12,574 nt of DNA from Treponema sp. (GCA_016282455.1 JAEEKM010000317.1:1-12574), one strand, 5' to 3'; positions 1 through 6,676 are shown, counted from the stretch's first letter. A program made the numbers and translations. The notes: generated by a model from the letters alone, not told the origin.

Positions 1-2
1 AG

Positions 3-278
3 GTTGCAAAAGAACGACTTGATGAAATGCAGGATCCTGAGCAGGGAATTCAGCGGGCTTTAGCAGACTACCGGGCTTTAGGATACTCGGAAAACTGGAT
101 AAACCAGCGACTAAAATCAATCGAAATCCGCAAAGACCTTACTGACGAATGGAAAAAGCACGGCTTAAAAGAGGGCGTTCAGTTTTCCACTCTTACCGAC
201 ATTATTTACAAAACATGGGCAGGTAAAACTGCAAAAGAATATAAAGAATACAAAGGCCTCTGTTTTTTTGGAAGATGA
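3..278 (+). pseudogene. BRO-N/phage antirepressor-like protein, 3'-truncated remnant (5' end outside window)
   Basis: The frame is open from base 3, so the gene begins to the left of the window; the ATG at 27 is internal. The visible residues (VAKERLDEMQDPEQGIQRAL, then GYSENWINQRLKS, RKDLTDEWKKHG, ILTD-like and EYKEYKGL stretches) match, from memory, the segment that follows the BRO-N domain in prophage antirepressor-type proteins. In that family this segment leads into a KKENLRDNM-type stretch and roughly 80 more residues. Here the match stops at KGL, and after five unrelated residues (CFFGR) there is a TGA. I see no continuation in any frame before the next gene, so I infer a 3' deletion or replacement, consistent with a decayed prophage or island edge. 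The family assignment is fairly secure; a DNA-binding or antirepressor role for the intact protein is family knowledge. The remnant is probably not functional. Confidence 0.72.
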
Positions 279-291
279 GGAAGAAAAGTAG

Positions 292-411
292 ATGAGAGTG
301 AATTATAAAAAATTGGAGATTATATACAGCCTGTTGATGTGCGCAATTCTGATTTTAAAGTTTCTCATTTGCTTTGAACAGGCTGAGAACTTTAAGAAAT
401 ATGCGGAGTAA
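292..411 (+). CDS. Small single-span membrane protein (39 aa), unknown function
   Basis: A 39-codon frame begins at ATG 292. It is preceded by GAGGAAG (277-283) at normal Shine-Dalgarno spacing, and it ends with TAA at 409-411, where the mcrB ribosome binding site begins. The protein starts with a basic, polar stretch (MRVNYKKLE), continues with about 19 mostly hydrophobic residues (10-28, with one Lys at 23), and ends in a charged tail (EQAENFKKYAE). This is the profile of a small inner-membrane protein with one transmembrane helix. I do not recognise a family. The gap to mcrB is only 11 bases, so the two would probably be co-transcribed and perhaps translationally coupled. It could be an accessory to the McrBC system, a toxin-like or phage-derived peptide, or a chance frame. 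The good start signal and tight packing favour a real gene. Confidence 0.5.
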   Translation: MRVNYKKLEIIYSLLMCAILILKFLICFEQAENFKKYAE

Positions 412-422
412 GGAGGAAATAA
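410..422 (+). promoter_or_regulatory. Ribosome binding site of mcrB
   Basis: AAGGAGG at 410-416 lies six bases before ATG 423 and overlaps the stop codon of the 39-aa gene. It fixes the long-form start of mcrB. Confidence 0.85.
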
Positions 423-2792
423 ATGGGAAAAGAAGAATTATATGATGAGTTTATGAGATTATTTCCTTCTTCAAGACTTGAAAACCTTAAACTTGATGAA
501 TATACAAATCTTACCAAAGATTCATTTTGTTATTGGATAGAAAATAAACTAAATGACTGGGGAAATATTCATGGGGCTACCTCATATAAATTTGGTATCT
601 TCCAATGGGGATCAAAACCTGAATTAGGAAAAACCAGTGTATTAGCTGACGAGAAATATGCATGGCAAAACAGATTTGGTAAAACAGCCGAAGAAGCTTA
701 CAATAATATTAAGAAACAACTAGTACAACTTGTAAACTATGCCGAAAAATTTGAGTTTGAAAAAATTGATTCAATCGATTTGAGCGAAATGTTCAAATGG
801 AAAATTGCATTTTTATATTCAAACAAAAAACTTATTAACTGGTTTAGTAAAAATGCATTATTAAAATTTGCTCAATACTTTGGTCATGATGTAAATAATA
901 AGACACCAACTTCAGAATTACAAAGAATTCTTTTGAATGAAAAAGGTGAAAAAACTCTGGATGACTTCAACAAACTATTGCAGCCAATCTGGGATAAAGT
1001 ACAGGAAGATGGTGAATGGTTGCCTAAAGATTATAATCCTAATATTTCAAAAGAGATATGGATTGAATTAATTAAAGATAAAACTGTTTTTACAGAAAAT
1101 GCATTAATTACTTTTGCGTGTTTGCATGAAGCAGCAATATCGACATGTACTGACATGGCAAAGGAATTTGGAAGAACAAAGAATTTTTATAACAACAATA
1201 TTTGGCGTACAGGAGAACGTGTTTATAATAAAATCAACTGTCCACTTTCAGAAAGAGAAAATGGAGAAAACAGATACTGGCCAATATGTTGTTTAGCTAG
1301 AAATCTAAAAAATGGTCTCTTTGAATTTAAAATACGTAAAGAATTGCAGGATGCATTTGAAGAAACCGGAATTATAAAACAATTAAAATTATATGCCGAT
1401 GAAGGAGATAAAAATATGGGAAAAATAGAAGATTATACAGAATTACTTTTAGAAAACAAAAATATAATCCTTCATGGAGCACCTGGTACAGGAAAGACTC
1501 ATCTTGCAAAAGAAATAGCCAAAGCAATGGGATGCACAAAAAATGAAATTGGTTTTGTTCAATTCCATCCATCATACGATTATACAGATTTTGTTGAAGG
1601 GTTACGTCCGCAGGAAGGTGCTAGCGGTGAAATTATTTTTGAACGTAAAGATGGTGTATTTAAAAAGTTTTGTGAAAAAGCAATCCTTTCATCAAGTGAT
1701 ACAGAAAATATATGGAAGGAGTTAAATGATAACCCTACAGTTTGGAAAGTGTCTTTGGAAGGAACAGGAGATAATCCAACGCGTACAGATTGTATGACAA
1801 ATGGATATATACGAATAGGTTGGCCTTCCTATGGAGAAGTTGCTGATTTTTCAAATTTTTCTGGATACACAGAAGACGGTGGTAGTGTAGTTCTTGTTGC
1901 CTTCCAATCAAAAATGAAAGTTGGAGATATTGTATTATCATGCTATTCCGCTACAGAAATTGATGCAGTTGGTATCGTTACTGGGGAATATGAATATAGA
2001 CCTGAAGGTGGAAATTATCCAAGATATAGAACGGTAAAATGGCTTGTAAAAGGAATTAGGGAAAATATAGTTGAGAAAAATCGTGGTAAATCATTAACTC
2101 TTGCAAGTGTATATAAACTATCTATTTCTATTCAAGATGTATTTGATATTGTTAAGAAGTATACTACGAATCAAAACCAGCATTCTGAATCAGTAAATGA
2201 AAATAATAAGGCTTTTGTTTTCATTATAGATGAAATAAATCGAGGTGAACTTTCAAAAATATTTGGTGAATTGTTTTATGCGATTGATCCTGGTTATAGA
2301 GGAATAAATGGGAAAATAAATACACAATATCAAAATTTAATTAAAGAAAATAATATTTTTTATACAGGTTTCTATATTCCCGAAAACGTCTACATCATCG
2401 GTACAATGAACGACATTGACCGCAGTGTAGAAAGCATGGACTTTGCAATGCGCCGTCGTTTCATTTTCGAAGAAGTTACAGCAGAAGACAGTGCAAAAAA
2501 CATGAATCTTCCTCAAGAAGCAAAAGACAGAATGACTCGTATCAACAATGCAATTCATGATACTGAAGGTTTGAATGATGCTTACAAGATTGGAGGTGCA
2601 TATTTCCTGAATGCAGATGATTTTGACAAACTTTGGAGAATCAAACTTTCTTCCTTGGTAAAAGAATATCTTCGCGGAATTGATGATGATGGTTCAAAAT
2701 ATCAAAAGATTGAGGATGCTTATTTTAATCGAAATACTAATAATTCCTCTCTAAATGATACGGATGATAATAGACCTACAGTTGAACAATGA
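423..2792 (+). CDS. mcrB: McrB-type AAA+ GTPase subunit of a McrBC type IV restriction system, with inserted EVE-like domain
   Basis: This is the 789-aa motor and recognition subunit of a modification-dependent restriction complex; McrB rings hydrolyse GTP and activate the McrC nuclease. Residues about 1-195 form a first N-terminal module that I recall from McrB homologues but cannot name. Residues about 199-318 form a second module, possibly winged-helix-like. The AAA+ core begins near 332: Walker A is GAPGTGKT (352-359), Walker B is FVFIIDE (598-604) followed by INRGELSKIFGE, the McrB signature is MNDIDRS (662-668), and an AMRRRF arginine cluster lies at 675-680. Walker A and B are about 240 residues apart, against roughly 65 in E. 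coli McrB. Residues about 441-580 (WKVSLEGTG, then NGYIRIGWPSYG, ending near SISIQDVFDIV) resemble an EVE/PUA-like fold and fill the gap. The start is set by AAGGAGG at 410-416. The gene overlaps mcrC by 4 bases. An internal start at 1416 may give a short form. Codon use shifts near 2380. Confidence 0.92.
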   Translation: MGKEELYDEFMRLFPSSRLENLKLDEYTNLTKDSFCYWIENKLNDWGNIHGATSYKFGIFQWGSKPELGKTSVLADEKYAWQNRFGKTAEEAYNNIKKQLVQLVNYAEKFEFEKIDSIDLSEMFKWKIAFLYSNKKLINWFSKNALLKFAQYFGHDVNNKTPTSELQRILLNEKGEKTLDDFNKLLQPIWDKVQEDGEWLPKDYNPNISKEIWIELIKDKTVFTENALITFACLHEAAISTCTDMAKEFGRTKNFYNNNIWRTGERVYNKINCPLSERENGENRYWPICCLARNLKNGLFEFKIRKELQDAFEETGIIKQLKLYADEGDKNMGKIEDYTELLLENKNIILHGAPGTGKTHLAKEIAKAMGCTKNEIGFVQFHPSYDYTDFVEGLRPQEGASGEIIFERKDGVFKKFCEKAILSSSDTENIWKELNDNPTVWKVSLEGTGDNPTRTDCMTNGYIRIGWPSYGEVADFSNFSGYTEDGGSVVLVAFQSKMKVGDIVLSCYSATEIDAVGIVTGEYEYRPEGGNYPRYRTVKWLVKGIRENIVEKNRGKSLTLASVYKLSISIQDVFDIVKKYTTNQNQHSESVNENNKAFVFIIDEINRGELSKIFGELFYAIDPGYRGINGKINTQYQNLIKENNIFYTGFYIPENVYIIGTMNDIDRSVESMDFAMRRRFIFEEVTAEDSAKNMNLPQEAKDRMTRINNAIHDTEGLNDAYKIGGAYFLNADDFDKLWRIKLSSLVKEYLRGIDDDGSKYQKIEDAYFNRNTNNSSLNDTDDNRPTVEQ
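1402..1418 (+). promoter_or_regulatory. Internal Shine-Dalgarno and in-frame ATG within mcrB (putative short-form start)
   Basis: AAGGAG (1402-1407) lies eight bases before ATG 1416-1418, which is codon 332 of mcrB and in the same frame. Initiation here would give a 458-aa protein (1416-2792) lacking both N-terminal modules but keeping the whole AAA+ domain, whose Walker A begins 20 residues later. E. coli mcrB is known to produce McrB_L and a shorter in-frame McrB_S that lacks the DNA-binding domain, so the same arrangement is plausible. The signal is visible in the sequence; its use is inferred. Confidence 0.6.
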
Positions 2793-4150
2793 GTCGAATT
2801 ACAGTAATTGATAATACTCTTAATCAGAAACTTCCTCTTCCTAAGTTTAATCATGACTGTGAAAACCTTAGAAAAATTGCAAACAAAACTCTAGGCGATT
2901 TACAGTCAGAATCTGGAATTCTTATTTTTCCTCCAAGTATTGAAGATACAGATGATAAGATTAAAGATTCAGTAATTTTTACTCTAAAAGAAAATGATAA
3001 TTACTTTTCCTTAGATACTGGAAATTTAATGGGTTTTATTGGGCGCAACGATACAGAGTTAAATATTTGTTCACGCTTTACTCATAAAATTGATGGCAAA
3101 ATTTCAGAAAAAAATGATTTCTTCCTTCATTACATGCTGGAAAAGGTTTGTCACATAAATCTGATAAATTTAAAAAGTACTCGAACTCCCGACAAAATAT
3201 TTGATCTTCTTCCTTTTTTATTTCCTCAATATCTCATAAGTGCATTAAGACAAGGTATTTATAAAGAATATCAAAAACACGAGTACAACAACTCAAATGT
3301 TAGAGGAGTAATCGATATAAATCGCCATATCAGGTTCAACATACCTGCAAACGGAAAAATTGCATATAATACCAGGGAATACAGTTTTGATAATCCAATT
3401 ACGGAACTTGTAAGACATACCATTGAATATATGCGTTCAAGTAATACTTTCAAACATATTCTGACAAGCAATGAAGAAGTAAAAACAGCTGTAGAAACCA
3501 TTATAAATGCAACTCAACTTTATAATCGGATGGAAAGAAATAAGATTCTTTCTAAAACAAGCAGATCAATCAAATCTCCATACTTTTATAAATACCGTGA
3601 TCTTCAAAAAATTTGCCGAATGATTTTACTTCATGAAAAGATTAAATATGATTCCTCATCAAATACGATTTATGGATTATTGTTTGATGGAGCCTGGCTT
3701 TGGGAAGAATATCTTTCAACAATACTAAAGAAAAAAGGTTATGAACATCCAGAAAACAAGAAAAAGAATGGAGTTATTCATCCGTTTACAGATAAAAGAA
3801 CAGGAAGGTTTTATCCTGATTTCTATAAACCAAAAGCAGGCCATAGCTTAAAGGAAGAATTAGCAGATGTAATCCTTGACGCTAAGTACAAAAACTTTGA
3901 TGAATACAATCCTCCTGCCGATGATATTGCACAAATGATTTCTTATATCCATGTTATGGATGCAAGATTAGGGGAGTTTGTATACCCTTCAAAGAATAAA
4001 AATGAATCAGGAGTTAATTGGATTATACGCCCTTTTGCAAATACAAGTGCTGAATTAAAAACAAAGCCATTTTTGATTCCTCAAAATGCATTTGATTATT
4101 CTGATTTTAAGAGAGAGATGCAAACAGAAGAAAAAAAGATGATGACATAA
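2789..4150 (+). CDS. mcrC: McrC nuclease subunit of the McrBC system
   Basis: This 453-aa protein is the PD-(D/E)xK nuclease partner of McrB: McrC binds the McrB ring, stimulates its GTPase and cuts DNA near modified sites. Its start ATG shares four bases with the end of mcrB (ATGA overlap). No clear Shine-Dalgarno is visible, which points to translational coupling. The N-terminal ~290 residues carry McrC-typical features, including a NLMGFIGRND stretch and a LLPFLFPQYL segment. The C-terminal nuclease domain begins near FDGAWLWEEYL (from 299; acidic E306/E307). Its catalytic motif is visible as FYPD (D344), then VILDAK (D364, A365, K366), a complete D...D-x-K triad. Length is somewhat above that of the E. 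coli protein (about 350 aa). The gene is AT-rich like most of mcrB. No terminator is apparent after it. Confidence 0.92.
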   Translation: MSRITVIDNTLNQKLPLPKFNHDCENLRKIANKTLGDLQSESGILIFPPSIEDTDDKIKDSVIFTLKENDNYFSLDTGNLMGFIGRNDTELNICSRFTHKIDGKISEKNDFFLHYMLEKVCHINLINLKSTRTPDKIFDLLPFLFPQYLISALRQGIYKEYQKHEYNNSNVRGVIDINRHIRFNIPANGKIAYNTREYSFDNPITELVRHTIEYMRSSNTFKHILTSNEEVKTAVETIINATQLYNRMERNKILSKTSRSIKSPYFYKYRDLQKICRMILLHEKIKYDSSSNTIYGLLFDGAWLWEEYLSTILKKKGYEHPENKKKNGVIHPFTDKRTGRFYPDFYKPKAGHSLKEELADVILDAKYKNFDEYNPPADDIAQMISYIHVMDARLGEFVYPSKNKNESGVNWIIRPFANTSAELKTKPFLIPQNAFDYSDFKREMQTEEKKMMT

Positions 4151-4195
4151 CAGATCTCACAATGCCAATTGATTCAAGTATAATTTTAATGATCC

Positions 4196-4227
4196 GTTAG
4201 TATTTGCTAAAAGTGAAGAATGCTAAC
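4196..4227. repeat. Imperfect inverted repeat (hairpin) between mcrC and the GNAT remnant
   Basis: GTTAGTATT (4196-4204) pairs with AATGCTAAC (4219-4227) across a 14-base loop with one G.T wobble. No T-run follows, so it is not a standard intrinsic terminator. It may be an mRNA-stabilising or weak attenuating hairpin, or chance in AT-rich DNA. Confidence 0.3.
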
Positions 4228-4268
4228 TCAAGAAGATTTAATAAACTTACAAAATAAGGAAGTGTACT

Positions 4269-4403
4269 ATGTCAAAAGTTTTACCACCCATTTTAGAAAC
4301 AGGACGCCTCATTTTACGTCCACTAAAAATTGAAGACCTTCAGGACCCTTTCAAATGGACAGGCTTGAAGCAAAGACATATCATGAGGATTTTTAATATA
4401 TGA
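4269..4403 (+). pseudogene. GNAT-family N-acetyltransferase remnant (N-terminal 30 residues only)
   Basis: A good ribosome binding site (AAGGAAG, 4256-4262) precedes ATG 4269. The first residues, MSKVLPPILETGRLILRPLK followed by IEDLQDPFKWT, are the classic opening of a RimJ/RimL-type GNAT acetyltransferase (ETxRLxLRPLxxED). After KWT the similarity ends, and the frame stops at TGA 4401-4403 after 44 residues, where a complete enzyme would have about 170-180. In the +1 frame the same DNA reads RLEAKTYHEDF and stops at TAA 4394-4396. That would suit a GNAT C-terminus left by an internal deletion, but it is too short to prove. No acetyl-CoA-binding motif remains, so this should be a dead gene. 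Its transcription and translation start may still serve the next gene, whose ATG (4400) overlaps its stop. Confidence 0.7.
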
Positions 4404-4816
4404 AATATTTCCGCGTACACACTTCAGATATTGCATATCTTACTCAGCAGCCAAGAGGCATTTTTACAACTGTCGGTAAACTTGTAGATTCAAAAATTCT
4501 CACAGACGAAGAAACTGCCGAATACTGGAGACAGCGTGAGTATTTTGAAAAAGTTCTGCCAGTACCGCCATTTTACAAAGACGGAAATCCAGACCATGCA
4601 ATTACCTGGTTCAAAGATACAGAACAGGGCAGGGATATCTGGAATCAGCTGACTTTTTACCGCCAGATGTGCAGCAAGTATGGAGTTCAGCTTTACAAAA
4701 CTGAAACAGAAGAAATTCCAGGCGAAATAATTTATGAAGATGATTTTCAGATTGCGGTTATCAATCCTAAAGAAACAAACCGTCCTGCTGAACTTGTTTC
4801 AACATTTATAGAATAG
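4400..4816 (+). CDS. Conserved-looking hypothetical protein, 138 aa
   Basis: I recognise the general look of this protein from spirochaete and clostridial genomes but know no function for it. It is soluble: there is no signal peptide and no hydrophobic helix. It opens with MKYFRVHTSDIAYLTQQPRG, then GKLVDSKILTDEETAEYW, a VLPVPPFYKDGNPDHAITWF segment rich in aromatics and prolines, QLTFYRQMCSKYGVQLY, and a C-terminal EIIYEDDFQIAVIN. The density of Tyr, Trp, Phe and Asp suggests a small, well-folded globular protein. Start ATG 4400 overlaps the stop of the GNAT remnant. A GAGGA at 4385-4389 sits ten bases upstream, a plausible though slightly long spacing. Codon use resembles the downstream chromosomal genes more than mcrBC, so it probably belongs to the host side of the boundary. 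No terminator is obvious between it and the next promoter. Confidence 0.75.
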   Translation: MKYFRVHTSDIAYLTQQPRGIFTTVGKLVDSKILTDEETAEYWRQREYFEKVLPVPPFYKDGNPDHAITWFKDTEQGRDIWNQLTFYRQMCSKYGVQLYKTETEEIPGEIIYEDDFQIAVINPKETNRPAELVSTFIE

Positions 4817-4832
4817 TTTCCGCAACAAGTTG

Positions 4833-4871
4833 AAAAAAAAATTTGACAAATTCAAAATTCGGGTGGATAAT
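4833..4871 (+). promoter_or_regulatory. Sigma-70-type promoter of the galactanase gene
   Basis: TTGACA (4843-4848, perfect -35) is followed after exactly 17 bases by GATAAT (4866-4871, five of six -10 bases). A run of nine A (4833-4841) sits directly upstream of the -35, as in an UP element. Transcription would start near 4878, about 47 bases before the start codon. Confidence 0.75.
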
Positions 4872-4883
4872 TTAAATATAGTC

Positions 4884-4901
4884 TATCAACACGTGTTGAT
4901 A
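4884..4901. promoter_or_regulatory. 18-bp perfect palindrome, probable LacI-family operator
   Basis: TATCAACACGTGTTGATA is a perfect inverted repeat with a central CG, the symmetry and length typical of LacI/GalR-family operators. It lies just downstream of the predicted transcription start (roughly +6 to +23), where a bound repressor would block initiation or elongation. No regulator gene is present in the window, so the cognate protein is unknown. The palindrome is seen; the family assignment is inferred. Confidence 0.6.
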
Positions 4902-4924
4902 TCACGCAAAAACAAGGAGGAATT

Positions 4925-6676
4925 ATGAAAAAGTGGATGGCGGCCATTGCGGCTTTGGGCATTTGTTTTATGGGTTGTTCCGGTGTTAATCTGACAACGG
5001 ATGAAAATGAGACCGATTTTTCTGCCGAGAGAACGGTTTCCTCTTACGACACTTCACTTTCCGGTACCTATTACATCAAGAATGCATATTCAGGACTCTA
5101 CCTTGATGTAAACGGGGGCGCAAGTGCAAACGGAACAAACATTCAGCAGTGGACTTACAATGGTTATGCTTCACAGCAGTTCAACCTTGTATATTTAGGA
5201 AGCGGTTACTATGCAATTAAAACTGTGTGTTCCGGCAGCGCACAGGCACTGGATGTCTGGGGGCGCAGTTCTTCAGACGGAACTAACATTGCAACCTACT
5301 CTTACAGCGGAGGTACAAACCAGCAGTTCAAGTTTGTAAAACAGTCTGACGGTTCTTATGCAATTCTTACCCGCATGAGTGGAGACAACAGCTGTCTTGA
5401 TGACTACAACTGGAGTAAAAGTGCAGGAGGAAATGTTGTTCAGTGGAATTACTGGGGAGGAGCCTGTCAAAAATGGTTCCTTACCAAAGCAGGTTCTTCG
5501 TCATCATCAAGCTCATCGTCATCAAGTTACGACTCTGGATTTATGCGCGGTGTGGATGTGAGTGCCCTTTATTCAATTGAAGAAGACGGCTCTAAGTTTT
5601 ATGAAAAAGGCAGTTCAACTTCCAAAGACATGCTGCAGATTTTAAAAGACCATGGAGTTAACTGGATTCGCCTCCGTGTCTGGAATGATCCCAACAATGC
5701 AAATTATGTTCCCATGACAAACTATGGCTGGTGCGATATCTGGAAGGCGGTTGCAATCAGTAAGAGGGCAAAAGCTCTTGGAATGAAAGTGCTTCTTGAC
5801 CTGCATTATTCTGACACCTGGGCTGACCCTGGTTACCAGCTGCGTCCAAGGGCATGGGATGACTGTTCCGGCATAAGTGACCTTGCTTCCCGTGCAGCTG
5901 CATTTACAAAAGATTGTCTTACAAACATGAAAAATTATGGCGGCGGACTTCCGGACATGATCCAGATTGGAAATGAAATAAACTCAGGAATCATGATTTC
6001 TGCAAGTGACTACACCGGAACTGATTTGTGGTGCGGAATTTCTACCTCCAATTTCCAGACTGTAATGAAAGCCTGCATCAGTGCAGTTCGTTCTTACAGC
6101 AGCAGCATAAGCATCATGCTTCATCTTGCAAACGGCGGTTATGCAAATAACATAAGCTATGCCTATGCCTACATTGGTTCGCTTGATTTTGATGTGCTCG
6201 GTCTTTCTTATTATTCCTATTTCAGCAGCAATAAAACGGCTTCTGAACTTTCCAATGTAATTAAAACTTACAAAGCAAAGGGAAAGAAAGTTGTTGTTGC
6301 CGAGACAAGTTTCCCCTGGACTGTAGAGCAGTATGCAAATGATAATGTAAGCAACACAATCTGGTACTACAATGATGCAAAGGACACGGGACTTTCTTCT
6401 GCCTACACAAACCTGAGCGGTGTAGCGGGCACTTACGGAATTGCAACCAGCACTTACAACGGAACAAAAATTATTTCTGCAAGCGAGGCAAATCAGAAGG
6501 CGGTTGTTACAGCCCTCTTTAAGATTGTAAAAGCAGCAGGAGGAGACGGACTCTTTTACTGGGGCGGTGAATGGGTTGCTTCAAACTCTTTTGGCAGCAC
6601 CTGGGAAAATCAGGCTCTGTTTGACTTGAACCACCGTGGATTAAGTGTGCTGGATGCCTTTAAAGATCAGTACTGA
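4925..6676 (+). CDS. Secreted lipoprotein: ricin-type lectin domain + GH53 arabinogalactan endo-beta-1,4-galactanase
   Basis: This 583-aa secreted enzyme is predicted to cleave beta-1,4-galactan, the side chains of pectin and type I arabinogalactan. Residues 1-18 form a lipoprotein signal with lipobox FMGC (Cys18; Ser at +2), so it should be anchored at the cell surface or periplasmic face. Residues about 45-188 form a ricin B/CBM13-like lectin domain, with repeated GTYYIKN, SGLYLDV, NIQQW, NQQFKF, VVQWNYW and CQKWF motifs. A pure serine linker (191-201, 11 residues) leads into the GH53 barrel, which starts at FMRGVDVSAL (206 on). The expected catalytic acids are present: acid/base E351 in IGNEIN and nucleophile E460 in VVAETSFPW. 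Conserved LDLHYSDTWADP is also intact. The start is supported by AAGGAGG at 4914-4920. The gene has its own promoter, operator and terminator, so it is a single-gene unit probably induced by galactan-derived sugars. Confidence 0.93.
   Translation: MKKWMAAIAALGICFMGCSGVNLTTDENETDFSAERTVSSYDTSLSGTYYIKNAYSGLYLDVNGGASANGTNIQQWTYNGYASQQFNLVYLGSGYYAIKTVCSGSAQALDVWGRSSSDGTNIATYSYSGGTNQQFKFVKQSDGSYAILTRMSGDNSCLDDYNWSKSAGGNVVQWNYWGGACQKWFLTKAGSSSSSSSSSSSYDSGFMRGVDVSALYSIEEDGSKFYEKGSSTSKDMLQILKDHGVNWIRLRVWNDPNNANYVPMTNYGWCDIWKAVAISKRAKALGMKVLLDLHYSDTWADPGYQLRPRAWDDCSGISDLASRAAAFTKDCLTNMKNYGGGLPDMIQIGNEINSGIMISASDYTGTDLWCGISTSNFQTVMKACISAVRSYSSSISIMLHLANGGYANNISYAYAYIGSLDFDVLGLSYYSYFSSNKTASELSNVIKTYKAKGKKVVVAETSFPWTVEQYANDNVSNTIWYYNDAKDTGLSSAYTNLSGVAGTYGIATSTYNGTKIISASEANQKAVVTALFKIVKAAGGDGLFYWGGEWVASNSFGSTWENQALFDLNHRGLSVLDAFKDQY

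Noticed and set aside
53..79. Direct repeat CGGGCTTTAG near the left edge
   Set aside because: The two short copies fall in coding sequence for RALADYRALG and reflect a chance Arg/Ala/Leu repetition; no transposition or attachment context is present.
4220..4330. 36-codon frame beginning MLTQEDLINLQNKEV that overlaps the GNAT remnant
   Set aside because: There is no ribosome binding site and no recognisable family, and it overlaps the better supported GNAT start. It could be a trace of another lost gene but cannot be supported.
4821..4841. CAACAAGTTG followed by nine A as a terminator for the 138-aa gene
   Set aside because: The stem is only four base pairs with a two-base loop, and it is followed by A instead of T on this strand. 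The A-tract is better explained as promoter upstream sequence.
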